A program made the translations under genes and the position numbers. A stretch of 64,000 nucleotides of DNA from Arthrinium phaeospermum (Eukaryota > Ascomycota > Sordariomycetes > Amphisphaeriales > Apiosporaceae): assembly GCA_006503535.1 (NCBI GenBank), contig QYRS01000002.1, positions 3,038,001-3,102,000 on the forward strand. The letters are read 5' to 3'. Under the pieces are notes generated by a model. The model had not been told where the DNA came from and did not search any database. It saw only the letters and a program-made list of their open reading frames with translations. Shown here piece after piece: positions 22,799 to 35,917 of the stretch (position 1 is the first letter of the stretch; each line of letters opens with the position of its first letter).

Positions 22799-24215
22799 TT
22801 AGTACGCCGCTACGGGCGACATCCAGTGTAACGGCCTTTGAGGGGCCGAATGGCGCCGGGCGAACATGTGTTGTACAAAGGTTCTGGGCCCGCCATGCTC
22901 GAAGTCCATGGCCTTGGAGCTCAGGGGGATACTGATGCGGCGAAGCTTGCGAGTGTCCCATCGCTCCTTGATGCAATCGTCAACAAGGGCCATGAGGCCA
23001 GTGGAGACCACGACACTGCATGCATAGTTAGTATGTTGCCGTTGCAGATTGGTGTGCGGGATAGGTCACTTACTCGGCGACGTCAGTCATGGCATTGACC
23101 AGCTCCTCGTCACTTAGCCACATATGGCACGGCGGGATCCAGCCACCGGCCTCCTCGTCGGCGGCGACTTGGTTGGGCGAGCGGGTTTCGGGTACGATAT
23201 GGGCCACCGGTGCCTTGTTATGGCCGTCTCGGAACAGGTGGAAGGACACAACGCCAGTGAGCTTGTCCGTGACCCTCTTCCATGCGTACTTGTGGCCCAC
23301 CACTCGAACTCATATCGCTTCGAGCCCGTGTACCCACAGCGAGCGATGTCGACTCTGGCATAGTTGGAGAACTCCAGCTTGATGGCGTTGGTGGCGACGC
23401 CATGCGACTTGTGCCGCTTGCTGGCCTGGCTGAAGGATGTCTGGAAATCGTCATCAGCGTCGGCCGTCGAGTAACTCGTGTTCGGCCGGCTCCTGGTGGA
23501 GGATGAGGACCCAGATCCAGCCGTGCCCGTTCTCGCGATATGGGGTCGCGGAAGACTCTTCATCGCAGTAGACATGGAGCGCTGCAGGCTGGGGCGGCTC
23601 TGGTCGGCGGGCTCGGTGAATCTCCGCTTTGAATTGCAGACCTCGCGGCCCGAGTCGCGGCAGTACCTCCTCAACGAGAACTCGCGCTTGTTGAGGTCGT
23701 GCATGCGGAGGTGGAAAAGCTGGATCGTCTTCCTCCTGCGGCCTGACACGACAGTGTCGACCCGCAAGTTCATGTTGCCGTCAGACGTAAAGTCGTCATG
23801 GCGAATGGAAAGACGGTTCATGGAGGGAAACAGGGCAGCAAAAGCCTCGGGCGTGGAGGGGCGGACGTTGGTGTCGACAATTTCATGGCGATATGTGGGT
23901 AGCGGGGGGATCTCGGTAATCCACGCTGGCATCCGACACGTCAACATCCTCAACCTCGTCTAGCGAGGCTCGGGACGAATACGTGTCGACCGACGAGGAA
24001 GAACATAAACTGGTCGAGGGCGAGAGATCCTGCGTTTGGCATTGTTGGGGTTGAGCTCTGGATGCTTTGGATATCGAGTATTTGGTGGACGGCCGGGAGC
24101 TTTCGTAGACCGAGGTAGGCGCAGTACTTCGAGACTCATACGACTCGGCACTTCTTTGCGAGTCCCGAGTGCAGGTCGTGTGATTTGACGAGCTGGTGAA
24201 TTGTCTTCGTGTCAT
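22799..24215 (-). pseudogene. Conserved fungal protein of unknown function, two frameshifts
   Basis: I recognise this as a conserved fungal type but know no function. The N terminus is Ser/Thr-rich (MTRRQFTSSSNHTTC onward). The core has YRHEIVDTNVRPSTPEAFA, MNRLSIRHDD, LFHLRMHDLNKREFSLRRYC (CRDSGREVC follows) and IKLEFSNYARVDI, then HKYAWKRVTDKLTG and GGWIPPCHMWLSDEELVNA. An intron at about 23073-23018 (GTAAGT, CTAAC branch, GCATGCAG) leads into VVVSTGLMALVDDCIKERWD. Two shifts are needed: near 23905 in a C6 run (five Cs restore the frame) and near 23296, where a run of three Gs would need four. Both sit in homopolymers, so sequence error is a strong possibility. The ATG at 24215 is the first in frame. 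Confidence 0.72.
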
Positions 24216-24893
24216 GGTGACTGATGGTATTTAGAAGGGGGGCACATATGAGGAGGTTTGTGGTAGGTAGCTTGCTTTGCTTCGAGTTGAAGAAGAGCGG
24301 GATGCTCGAGGGCACATATAAGTGAGGGTGTGTGTGTGCTCGTGTTTGTATGTGTTTCCGCTCGGGCAGGGGTGGCATGCGCCTAGGGATTCCCAAGGGA
24401 GCGGTAAGCGCGTGGAACTGGGGAAAATTTATAGCCTTTGGAGCCTGAACTGGGCCAACGATAGATCTAAGATATACACGGGTTGGTGCCTTGTGCCTTG
24501 TGGTGGTGAACTGGCGGACTGGCGCACTGGGATTTGCGAATAGATGGGGCGGGATGAAACGTCTGGATGTGGGCAACACTGGAGGCACAGGAGGTATCCA
24601 AGGCGAAGGATATTTTGGGATGGACTTGGTTGGTCCCGATTCTGATGGAGGAGGTCCGATAAAAACGAAGCTGAGGGACTGGAGTCTGTATGCCCATATA
24701 ATGTGTGGTCAAAGTGGACTTACGGCGGGCAATGTTTGGGTTCCTGGGGGGGTAAGCTGCTGATGTATGAAATGAAGAGACGCTGACTGAGGATCGATGA
24801 TTGGGGGTGGTGGTCACTGTCCGCTGTCTGCATACTACACACATTTACCGCATCTCTACACCTCTACCTACCGAAATACCCATGCATGCTCTC

Positions 24894-24924
24894 GATGGGA
24901 TGGGATGGGAATGGGATGGGATGA
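24894..24924. repeat. GGGAT pentamer repeat
   Basis: Six imperfect GGGAT units in a row. Confidence 0.85.
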
Positions 24925-25364
24925 GTGCATTTGCGCCCCGCGAATGGCCGTCGGTTCGCCCACGTCTGCGAGTAAAAACCGGAGCTGTCTCTCATTGGAC
25001 TCAGCCTTCCAGGGTCCGGGTGGGAAGACTAAAAGAAATGTCTGACTCCGATTCTCGAGAACCTTGGAAGGTACTGTACCTGTTCGCTAGACTCGGGATC
25101 GCAGGCTAAGATAGTTCCCGTTGGTGATTGACCCCGGTCGCTGTCACCGTCTGGGCTTGTAAGTGGTCGCACTCAGGTCCTGGGGTGACAAGCGAGGAAC
25201 AAGAGTGACTTGCACTCTGGCTGGCAGTCTCTGGCTCTCTGCCTGCCTCCAACTTCACAGCCTAACCTTGCCGACCGTACATAAGGTTAGTGGTTTCTAT
25301 AGGCACACATACGTAGTACACGTCCGCAGCAGTTCGTTCATTGTCCCACGCTGGGTGTGGCGCA

Positions 25365-25397
25365 CGTTGCGTTGCGTTGCGTTGCTTGCGTTGCGTG
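25365..25397. repeat. GCGTT pentamer array
   Basis: About six GCGTT/TTGCG units with one slipped unit in the middle. Confidence 0.85.
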
Positions 25398-27161
25398 ACC
25401 CAGCAGCAAGTAGGCGGCCGAACTGTCAAAAGTACCGAGTGTCCTACCTGACTGCATACCTATTTGAGGTTATTAATGTTATTGCAATTACCTCCTTTAT
25501 TGATTGCCGACCGTGAACAAGGTTTGAAAGTAGGTGAGCAAGCGCAAGGTGTAGTCTGGTCATGATGGTACCACCACAGGCCATGACAATTGCTTGTCGG
25601 ACTTGGCCAGAGCCCGATGACTGACTGCTCCGGCCGGCCCTGAACTCCCGGCTGCAAGCGCCTAGCACTACTATAGGTTAGGGTGCGATAGCGAATAAGA
25701 CGCAAATCGGGATTCTGCTTGCCATCTCTACGCTTGTGAGATCTGAATTGGTCGAATCTATTCATTCCAAATGACGTGCTCCAGCATAATTCCGTTATAC
25801 CACGGATGCACTATTTCACTGACTTCTTGTCGTATGTCCCAGAAGGTGCCAGGTGCCCTGGAGCTTCGAGTTTCCGTGGCGTAGCCTGACCTAAACTTCC
25901 CGCTCGAGCTTCCTTGCCGTGCAGCCTTACAAGTCTTACCTGCAAAGAGCAAATGGATGCCTATTCTATCCTGACCCCTTCCACGCCCGCAAGCCGGTCT
26001 TTGTCATCCATGCACAAATGTTTCCTGTCGGAACCTGCTGTGCAATGCGAGGCGTTCACATGACAGCCTTCTTTGCGCAACTGGGCATGTAGGGCCGGTA
26101 GGCCCCCTTTGCTCTTGCCGTCCGGACGGTGCTTCTTCTCTGGATTTACGCCGAAGTGTGTGCTACGTGGGGGGCCTGGTCTTTTGGCTCTGCTCTTCCT
26201 GCTACCTACCTTCCATTCAAAGCCACTCCCAACGATAGCAGAGCAAGGAAGGGCAGGTACAGTAACAGCAGCACACAGCACCGCCCATCACTTCTTCGGG
26301 TCCACAGACTGGCGGTGCCCTTTGGGAATCCCGACAATGGCCTTCGGTCCCCTAATCCGAGCCGCATCGTGTCGCGTCGCAAACGCAATGCCCAGCGGCG
26401 CATAGCCTATTCGTCAAGGCCACTTGGAGTCGCTCCCGTTCCGGAAATCGTGGGATGCCTCCTTGGGAATACGTTGCTTCCCAAGCCGACGACGGTCGTT
26501 ACGTGGCAACCTGCCGAGGCTGTTTGTCTAGTCATGGTGCCCAACTCGCCTATTGAACTACGGCCCTTTGAGCGCGCTTGCCAGAACAATCAATGCTATA
26601 GTTTCCGGCCTAGTGGCACACACCAAGCAGCAACAAGGCGTAGCATTTCCCGCCCGTCATCGATGCGCGCAGCGCCTGGATTGGGCCTCACTTCAAGCCA
26701 CACCCAGTGCGGTTTGACCAAGTTCGATAACCCAATATTCCCCAAGGCCCCAAATAGCCGGTCTCGGCTCCCTGCCCACCGTGGCCGGCACCGCATGCTC
26801 AAATAGGCAATGTGTACTCCGTATGTTTCTCTTGTATATCGTCCTGGCCGAGACGAAACAAACCAATGCTGAACGTTGTACTAAGACCACTTTGACTCAA
26901 GTCCGCCCGTGGCTATCTACAAGTACCCTTTGGGTGTTGTGGCAGGTGCACTCTCCACAGTCTTCTCTGCTTCCATGCATGGCGCTTGTCCGTTACGGTG
27001 CATCAGTTCTCCTTTCCTACAAGATTGATGCCTCTACTGACGCATTCTAAGAGCATTAGTCTCCTGTCCGACAGATTTTTGTGGCCTGCTGCAGGTCGTT
27101 CACTATGGGCCCTATTGTGTGTCAGCCTCTCATTGGCTGGCGACTTTGGGCCTCAAGCTCG

Positions 27162-27219
27162 ATTTGCTTTATCTTGAGGCACACACAAATCACTCATTTG
27201 CTTTATCTTGAGGCACACA
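27162..27219. repeat. Direct repeat, 24-bp unit with 34-bp period
   Basis: The 24 bases starting ATTTGCTTTATC at 27162 recur exactly at 27196. No coding context. Confidence 0.9.
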
Positions 27220-30200
27220 ATACTCACCACGCTTGTGGCCGTACTGCGCCGGAATGCCGCGCTGCAATACATGCTGGTCGTCGATTTATCCTCCTTTGAG
27301 GAAGACTGACTATCAATAGCAGAGAGTTGGGTCGTTATGGGTCACCTCCTTTGTCATCTCTGCATCCCCAACTGGCTTCTCGCCTGCGGGGTAGTAGGAG
27401 ACAATCCCAAGAGGATGATTACCAGTACACTCACAGAATGACATAGCTAATCACAGGGCGCATGAGAGAGAGAAGAAAAAAAAAGACTGGACGATCTCTC
27501 TTGGAGTGCCCATCGTCCACCAAGGGATTCTTCGGACATAAGTGTGCTCCTGGCTACATGCATGATGGTTTCATTTGGATGAGCATGTTGTGACCCGGGA
27601 GTACCCCGAGCTTCTGGAATCTGACATGTCGTCTCCTACAAAAGCTCCCGTTCATAGGGTAGCAGCATGTTATGTCACTTCCATACTCGTGAGATGCTGC
27701 GAAGAGAGGCTCTCACTAGAGGCAACCCGACATAGCATTACATCATCACGCTTGTCAATGTCAAGCACGATGAACTTCACAACAGCATGCGTATTGTTTG
27801 ATATCCACCCACGCACCCCACATGCAGGTTACCGTAATCGGGCATGGAATCTAGCACACAATGTTGGTGTGGCTGCTTTGTGACCCCTTTGACGCAATAT
27901 CTGGTAACGTATAGGATGAATGCGTCGTCCATACGGAGACTGCGGCTACGCAAGAACCAAGATGGTAGGAATTCGAGCTGCGATGATCTTTGACTAATAG
28001 CGGCTCGAGGATCGCTGTATCTGATAAAACAGTAACGATCTTCCCGTGATCTCTCTCACTTACTTGGCCTCTATCCACTTACTGGGATGAGCTGTCAGTG
28101 CATGGCAACGGGAGCTTCAAGCATCTCGACGACGCAGGTTGCTTGTCCTAGACTATTGGTACCAAGCATATGGTCGGTCTCTTCATGAGCCCTCTGTGTG
28201 AAGTTTCAATATTGTCTCGATACTGGAGAAAACTCCAGCATATTAGTCAACATCATGCCATTCTCGCCGCCCTAGGTTCTGCTCCACGGCATAAACGCTC
28301 CCGCCCTTCATGATTGGCTATGCTGACGAGACGCATATTCGTAAGGTGGAAGATCTTCCAAGACTGGTCCAATCCTATTGAAGAAAAAAAGTCCATGGGA
28401 TTTGCGAAGATCACCGCGAATTGAAAAGGGCGGTTTACAATTGCGACCCTACTCACACCTTCACGACTTTATTGGACTCAACATAACAGAGGAGCATTCG
28501 GCATTGGATACTGTCGATGTTCCGATGAAGCCTTCCTACTCGATTCACGGCATGGCATACTCCCCTCGTGCATAATGAACTTTGGTTCCGTGGTATTTGT
28601 TAGGGATACCGCTCATATCACGTCAGCCCCACGAGCGCTACGGGAATTCGATGCAGTATCCCACGATGCTGACGACTCTGGTTACAGGGCTACTTGCCAC
28701 GGACTGGTCTGGGTCGTCTTGTGTACTTCTTTACCCCATGTCTTTTTGATAACTATTAGCGAATATTGCTTACCTCGGATTTGAGTGATTATCACCCCGG
28801 GGCATCATCACGATGATAGCGGTTCCATTGGACAAATAGAACACCCCAACCACTACTGGTCGATACTAGTTTATATGACAAGATGTGGATGAACATGGAT
28901 CGCCGTGGTTAACCGTTAGGAGAAGAAGAAAAACCGAACAAAGGCACTGGCCGCCCCAGCTCTTTACTTGCCGTACTGTCGTCCATAATACCCCAGACCA
29001 CAATCAGGAGGTGCGAGACCACCAGCAGGCCGAGTCCAGCCTATCGGCTTCATCGTGGCCTCCCACCAGGGAAGGCGTTCCCCTTTGGGGAAAGTCGGAG
29101 TTTCGGGCTGAAGCCTACCTTGGTCGTCGGTTCTCTCGGGTCGGAGAGTGCGGAGAAGCTGCTTTTGCTTGCGCAGCTTGGGATCAGGGATCATGATGCT
29201 GCATTTGAGACAAGCATCCATCTCGTATGTAGGTGGCCAGGCGGGTGCCTTTATTTCTACCCCCTTTGTCTGCTGCTTGTCTTGCTGTGCCTGGCTGACG
29301 GCCGCAACCACGGTCGGCTGCTGAAAAGGAAGAGTGTCCCATGGGATTGGTAGAAGGGAATTCCTCCCGTTGCCAAGCTAGCTTGCGCGTGTCTTAAGTT
29401 GGTGCCCAACTTACATCCATCCCTGGGATCCCCTGGGTCTTGTGCCGTGTGGCCTCGAGATAAAGGAGCTGCAGAGGGCAGCTCGTGCGTTACAGATTCA
29501 TCTGGGGCATCTGGGGTCTTCCTTGCCCAGTGCATGCTTGCTGGTGATAGCTGGCGATGGACAACGTCTCAAAATCCCATCTTCTGGTCCATGGACAAAT
29601 ATCAGGAGCCCCGTAGAGAGAGAGGGATAGATGCACGAGTGTGGTGGTACAGTTGAAGTGACACCACGCTGCCTTCGAATGGGATTAATGTATCGGGCGG
29701 CGTAGGCGTCAAGACATGAATGAATAAAAAGCACGTGGTCCCGAGAAGACAATATCTTGTCCGACATGGTCACCTGAGCCATGCCCAGCCCATTCCTCCA
29801 GAGACACCCCTGGTCATAAGTATAGAGAGTACATTAACTATAGCTAGGTCATAACTACACATGTTATCACAAATTGGGTGCTGCTATACTTGTGACCGGC
29901 GCCCAGCTTCTTCCAGCAAGTCCACGCGCTGTCTGTCGTGCATCCCGAAGTGTTTTGTCTCGGGTACTCCGCAGCGTGCTGACTTTGGATACCTGCTTAC
30001 TTACTCATCCAATACCATGGCTTGAACTTCACACCCCGAGTGCTCTCTACTTTTCGAATGTCTCAGGCTGTTCGGGTCGAATTACAATTGTTGTCGTCTT
30101 TCGGAATACATTATTTCGTTATTGGCGGAGACGAAGAATGCATGTGCGCGGACCATACAGAGCGAGAAGATTAAAAGAAAACCCCCAGGAGGCCGTTGAT

Positions 30201-31104
30201 AACTAAGAGAAGGGGAAAAAGCAATTGTACGCAGGTGATCAGTTGGAATGCCGAGCAGACAAATCACGAGTGCGGCCGTTTCGCTCATCACTCACACCGA
30301 TCATCATGATGCATAACCACATCCCAGTTTTTCCTGTTCATCACAACGCCTCTCCCTCTTCTCTTTTGCTTATTTCTTAGTCTGTGGCTGCAGGCGACAT
30401 TGGTGGCTTCTCTCGACTTGGTCGGATGTCGGAGCTGTAGCTGGAATTCCATCTCGTCTCTATTATAGCATTCCTTGGGTTTAAGAAAGTAACATTTAGG
30501 AAGTGTTTACACCATATTGCATGCAATGCATCTATTGTCGGATATCTTATTGAACGGGTGTCGCCCATTTCCGTAGTCGCATCATTGGGGGTGTCATCTA
30601 TCTACAGCAAAGCAGGGAGGCACACACATGGCTACTTGGCGAAAGCAGTTGAATTTGCTATTGGCATTTATGGAAACGACTCTCGAGGTCAAGCAAGATG
30701 TACCGTGTTGTAAACGGGCGTCCCCGACTACTTCAACCAGCTGATAGGGTGTATACAAATTACTTATTTGTTTGCCTGTAGTAAACTATAATCTCGACTC
30801 GACCATGGTGTTGTTGTAGTGCAGTAGTACGCAGCCCGGTGCATTGCAGTAATTAATGTAGCAAAGAAATTCCCAATCGTTCCCACGACCAGGCAAGGCG
30901 TCACAGTATGCCGCTCTCCTATCGAACATTTCTCCTTTGCCTCGCACGAGGATATCTAACATCGACCAGGGACCGGCGTGGTGGACAATTGGTTGTCTGC
31001 CTACGCCTAATGTCTGCATGTGCTTGTGCTTGTGCTCGTGCTTGCTGCCCATGGATCCTTATCAAGAGCGGCCAGACACAGTCGAACGATGTCCTCTCGT
31101 GCCG

Positions 31105-34100
31105 CTAGTGCTGAGAATCCCATCCTACCCAACTGCGAGGCATGATGCGCCAAATCTTGACTTCACCGCTGCGCAGGTCATCGAGCCTAAAGCTCTCCTG
31201 CTTCACCTTTTTACTCTCGCGTCCCTGCTCCCACGCCCGTACCTTCTTCTTCACACCATCCCACTCGGCAACGATGGCCACATGGTCAGGTTTGCCCACT
31301 TCCATCGAGTACTTGGCATGCATTGGACCATGCTTGCCTTGGAATTTGGCATTGCGAATGGAGATAATGTCACCAGGCCTGATTTCGTCATGCATCTGTG
31401 TTGACGCGTTTGCTATGTTGGCATAGACCAAGGCGCCATAGGCTCGGGTGCCTACAGGTTGCAAAACATCCTTAAACTGTTTCAGCAGTTCGTAGAGCAG
31501 CCCGTGGGGAGTTCCATCGCCAACTACTGTGTCCTTCTTCGACGGAACCGCGGCGGCAATTGGTTGCCCATAGCGCTCATAGGCTTGTTCTAGCTGATCT
31601 TGACGCAAGCTCCTCGGCGGCGGCTCGTGTCGCTGATCCAGCTGCGTATCGGCTGGGTTTTGCGGATCGAACCGAGCCGTAATGATGGTTTGGGAATAGT
31701 CTTGGAACAAAACGTAGATCTCCTTAGTGACCTCGGTCGTCCCGCTTTGCGTCGAAGAGGTGCTCTCGTCAGACTCGAAATAGATATCTTTTCGGCCTTG
31801 GAGCGCAGGAGGGACACTGTTGGGCTGCAGCCACCAATTGGTATGTTCGGCAAGGTCCACGTCGTCGGCGACATACCCGGTCTCCATAGACATGGAGGGC
31901 CTCGCGGCATCCGTAGAGCGCCGGCCCGGAGCCCCCCGTTGAGCATCTACAGATTGGCGCGGAGGAGCACGGTTAGCAGGCGGTGCTGGAGGTGGCTCAC
32001 GTCGTTCAGACTGCGGTGACTGGAATACAGGAGATTGTTCCGGTACTGATTCGGCATCATCTGCCTGAGCCACGCTGTAGGACATGGCCGTGGGCACTGA
32101 CGACTTGGGAGCCGAATAATTGTACGGGTCATATTCATCATCTTGAGCGTATGAAACAGACTTGGTAGGAGGAGGCGGTGGCGGTGGCGGGGCACCTCGA
32201 GGAGCATCTACAGATGTTCGTGCCGGCGGCTGACTTGGTGCTGGCTGGCTAGGAATCGGAGGAGGTACGGCTCTGGGGGCTGCAGCGCTGGGAACCGGCG
32301 GAGGCAAAGACGGCGGAGGAGCTTCAGAGGTGGGAGGCCGAACCGGGGTATTGTCTTCCACGCTGGAATCACGAGCGTGGGCTTTCAGCGCCTCCTTATG
32401 TGGGACCGAGGATGCAATGTCAGTATCGTAATCGCCGTCGTATTCAGTTACTTCGCCTTCCTCGCTGTTATCAAGATGACCGGGTTTCATTGGCGATGCT
32501 ACCTTGTCATCCGACGTCGAGGGACGGCTCGGCACTCCGGGTGGAGGTGGAGGAGGCGGGCGGCTCTGCGTTGGTGGGGGAGGAGCAGGAGCCGACCCAG
32601 GAACCGGGGGTGGCATGCTGGTCCTCTTGCTTGGGTGAGGGGGCAGAGGAGGAGAGGACGGTGCAGCTTCATCGCTCATGTATGATGCGTGTTTGGCGCT
32701 TGTAGGTGCAGACGGCGCTGGAGGAAGCTTTGGTGAGCCCACCGGAATTGGGGGAGGGGGTGCACGTCCAGAGGGCGCATAGTCAGGACGCGAAAATTCC
32801 ACAGAAGATCTCATGGGATTCTCGGACAGCTCGTCGTCGGATTCCGAGCCGACACTAGGAGAAGTGACGGCTGCTGGCGGCGGTGGAGGAGGAGGTCGCG
32901 CTGGAGTGCCTGGTTAATACGAGGGAAACAGCCTAGCATTCATCGAAGACTTACACTCAGCGGGTACAGGTGGCGGGGCAGGACGGCCTCCGGGAAGTGG
33001 TGGAGGGCCAGAAATCGATCTTCGGGATGCTGTGAACATATTTAGCGAGCTGCAGCTCAAATCTGTGAATAATACACTTACATTCAGAGGCGCGGGGGCT
33101 AGTTGAGGCCACAGGAGTGATGCCATCGTCGTCCTGTGTTTCGCTCTCGTGCTCGGTGGTTTCTTCATCCGCAGGCTTTTGCTGTCCCATGCCTGGCAAA
33201 GCCATCATAGTTGGGACTGGAGGCGCCGAAGCAGTAGGCGAACCGGTCGAGGCTCCCTCTCCGGGCTGCTCGCTGGACCGGCGCTCCATCGGCGCAGCCT
33301 TCTTTGGCTTGCCTGCCGGCGAGGGCATAGGTGGGCCGAATATACTATGCATACCCATCATTCCCATACCGCCGCTCATTTTCGCCATCCGGGCGCGTAG
33401 CTCCTCCTTGCGTCTGGCTTCAGGATCATCGTCTTCTTCGTCAACTTCTTCTCCCGTTTCCTTTTCGCCCTCCTCCTTGGGTGCTGCCTCCTCGCCAGCG
33501 GCTTTCTCTGTAGCCCCGGTTGCAGCGCGCGAAATGGTTGGCTTAGGATGAGTGTCACTGTCTTCCCGCTCAGTAAGGTCATCCTCTTGGTCTTCAGTGA
33601 CATCTCCTGCGCCAGACATATCTGCCTCGTTGCCGTCTTCAGGAATGCCTTTAGACGAAGACTTTCGCCGTGTTGGCAATGCCTGCTTCGGAGCGTGCGA
33701 ATCGTCCGTAGACTCGGTGTCTCGACGCTCTAAGGGTATAGGCGCTTCGCCGACACCGGGGGTAGCAGCAGCGCCTTCTTGAGTGGTCTCGCTTTCGGTG
33801 CGCTTCTTGGGCGGGGGTCGCTTTGGCTTTTCCTTCTTGGAAGCAGCCTCGGAGTGCCTCTGAGCAGCTTCGGCTTGCTGTTTCTGCAGCAAAGCGATGC
33901 GTTCCTTTAGTGTCGTGGGTTTGGGTTGGTCCTCATCCTGACCTTCCTGAGACGAGCCAGGCAGCAACCCGGCATTTTGAGCACTCTCGAGGTTCTCTGC
34001 TTCTTTGTCTCTAATTTCGGGGTCTTCCTCTCGTCGGTACACCTTGGTTGTTGGCGCTTCTTTGGGTGGCGGAACGTAGGCATTCCGGCTAGGCGGAGGA

Positions 34101-34744
34101 GCGACGAATGGCTTCTTGATGAAGCCAGAACTGCCCGAGCCCAATCCGCTGGGCTTGAAGGGGGCCACAGGAGGAGCTGCAGGCTTGTTGAAGGCGGCAA
34201 TGCGATCCCTGAAGCTCGCAGGTTTCTCAGAAACTGGCGGCGGCGCACGAGCTTGCGCCGGAGCCTTCGGGGACTGCTGGGCGGCGCTGGGCTCTGGCTT
34301 CGGGGGTGCCGGGGATGCCGGGGCTGCAACAGGGGCAGCTTCGACCGGCTTAGGCACCGGGGGAGCCGGGGCTTTGGGCGACATCGGTTCGACAACAGGG
34401 GGCGGCGAGGAGACGGTCGGCTCCTCTTCGACAGGCTCGTAGGATTCTTCGGGCTCTGCGACCGCCTCGTGCGCCGAGTCAGGGCGAGCCGTATGCTCCG
34501 GTTGGTCCTTCTTTCGCGGTCTGGTTGGGCGCGGCGGGGCGGTAGGTTCGTATTTCTCGACAAAGTTGCGCGGGAAGATACCTTCTTGTTTGACGCCCGA
34601 GGCATCTAGATACTCTCCACCGTACCAATCGGGATCGTCATCTTCTGTGATGGTGATAATCTGGCCGATCTCAAAGGGCAGATCGTCTTCGTGGCCTGAG
34701 CTGTACTCATAGAGCGCCTTGACTTTGAAAGGTGCAGACGCCAT
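31105..34744 (-). CDS. bbc1: Bbc1/Mti1-type SH3 protein of actin patches
   Basis: In yeast Bbc1 binds type I myosins and Las17 and tempers Arp2/3 actin nucleation at endocytic patches. Three exons (34744-33082, 33029-32955, 32909-31105; introns 33081-33030 and 32954-32910, GTAAGT...CAG) sum to 3543 nt, about 1180 residues, with all phases closing. The N-terminal SH3 domain (residues about 7-66) has ALYEY, DDDPDWYGG with Trp40, and GIFPRNFVEKY. A long disordered middle is rich in Pro, Glu and Lys with coiled-coil-like KERIALLQKQQAEAAQRH, then many PPPPP runs typical of SH3 and profilin ligands. The C-terminal conserved Bbc1 domain runs from NWWLQPNSVPPALQGRKDIY to SWVGWDSQH. It is divergent from rtr1 across about 1.2 kb. 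The start at 34744 sits directly before the SH3 domain. Confidence 0.93.
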
Positions 34745-35917
34745 GGTTTGGCATTGGCAGCTAGCCGCACCTTGATGGAAAGCTTACGGTCGAAAGCAAG
34801 CAATAATATTGTTGGGGGTGGATAGGAGAGAGGTTGTGTAAAGCATACAGTATTGTGGAAGTCGAAGTCGTAATTGGGGCGAAACGTATGCGTGCGTTTG
34901 GAGATGTTGATGGACCTTGGATCGGGGGTTGTGAGGGGTTTGACTGGGGGTGGTGACAGATGGTCGGAAGGAATGGCAATCGACTACTGGAGAGGCAGAT
35001 GGGCTGTATTAGACAGATGGGATACCTAAGTTAGGCAAGTCGATCCCAGGGCGACTTTCACGGCCGATATCTCTCTCCTCAAACAGTGATGCTGGGGCTG
35101 AGCAGGTGCAGGCAGAACAGATGCAAACTCGACTGCCTGTTAGGAAAAAGGAAGGAGAATAATGAGCTGCTGCTGCTGCTGCTGCTGCTGCTAACTACCC
35201 ATGCCAATAGAGCCTACTTGCTGCTGCTACCCATTTGTTATGCCTGGAAAAAGGTCGACGTCAGCGCATGAAAGTGAGTCCAGTCTACCCTAGTACCGGT
35301 TGCCTGTGGTCTGTACCACCACCCAGGCAGCTGACTGGAGCTTTCTTGAGACGACGGCGTTTTAGCAACATTAAAGTACTCTGCACTCAATTCCACGGCC
35401 CCGGGCCTTAATGTAGAGTAGGTAGACCATCAAATTACTTCCAACCAACCGCCGCCACCAGCCCGCACCGAGTCATCCAATGTTCACCTTATGCCGCAAG
35501 ATCCTCCCGTCTCTGATTTATTAACGCAGTGTTCAGGTGCCTGGTCGTGGGACCTGCAAGGTTCCAAGGCTCAAAGGTTGAAGCTTGTTGGATGCTTCAA
35601 GTTTGGAGCAAGCAGTACCGCCCATCAGTAGCGGCAGCAGGGGTTTCATCATCACGCTCGGCGCCCCGTCTTGGCCCGTGCTTTCCATGCTGCTGCAGCC
35701 ACACGAGCCACCCACCATCCACCCACCTCACGTCATGCCGCTGGAGTTTAGAGAGCACCCAAACTCCGAGAAATGCATGGCAGCTGGCGGACAGAGGTCG
35801 TCCAGTCCAGGCATAACATTCCCTTTTAGCAAGACGCAGATCGGAACGCATCAATCCAGAGTACCTCAACTTTAGACAATATCACACTGCCGGGCTACGG
35901 GCGTCTTTGGCGCAAAC
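34745..35917. promoter_or_regulatory. Divergent intergenic region between bbc1 and rtr1
   Basis: The 1.17-kb space must carry both promoters. I see a CTG trinucleotide repeat at 35166-35192 and no convincing gene. Confidence 0.55.
35166..35192. repeat. (GCT)9 microsatellite
   Basis: Nine perfect GCT/CTG units, with a shorter CTG repeat at about 35221-35229. Confidence 0.92.

Larger units (their letters stand above)
24216..31104. other. Longest gene-poor stretch after the frameshifted block (6.9 kb)
   Basis: No gene is supported. It contains GGGAT repeats (24894-24924), a GCGTT/TTGCG pentamer array (25365-25397) and a spaced 24-bp direct repeat (27162-27219). Open frames of 80-225 codons exist but overlap heavily on both strands and show no domain, signal peptide or plausible splice structure. 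I see no transposase or reverse-transcriptase text. Confidence 0.5.

Noticed and set aside
16744..24215. RIP (repeat-induced point mutation) as the cause of the broken genes
   Set aside because: The lesions are mainly single-base indels and there is no obvious excess of C-to-T or G-to-A stops; just one TAG was noted.
26129..26806. 225-codon plus-strand open frame
   Set aside because: Overlaps other open frames on both strands, with arginine- and proline-rich random-looking text and no start context or splice support.
28964..29311. 115-codon minus-strand frame with two close cysteines
   Set aside because: The CLKC pair is isolated, the opposite strand is equally open and no family fits.
33907..34609. 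Long frames in other phases across the bbc1 gene (both strands)
   Set aside because: Shadows of the Pro/Glu/Lys-rich Bbc1 coding sequence.
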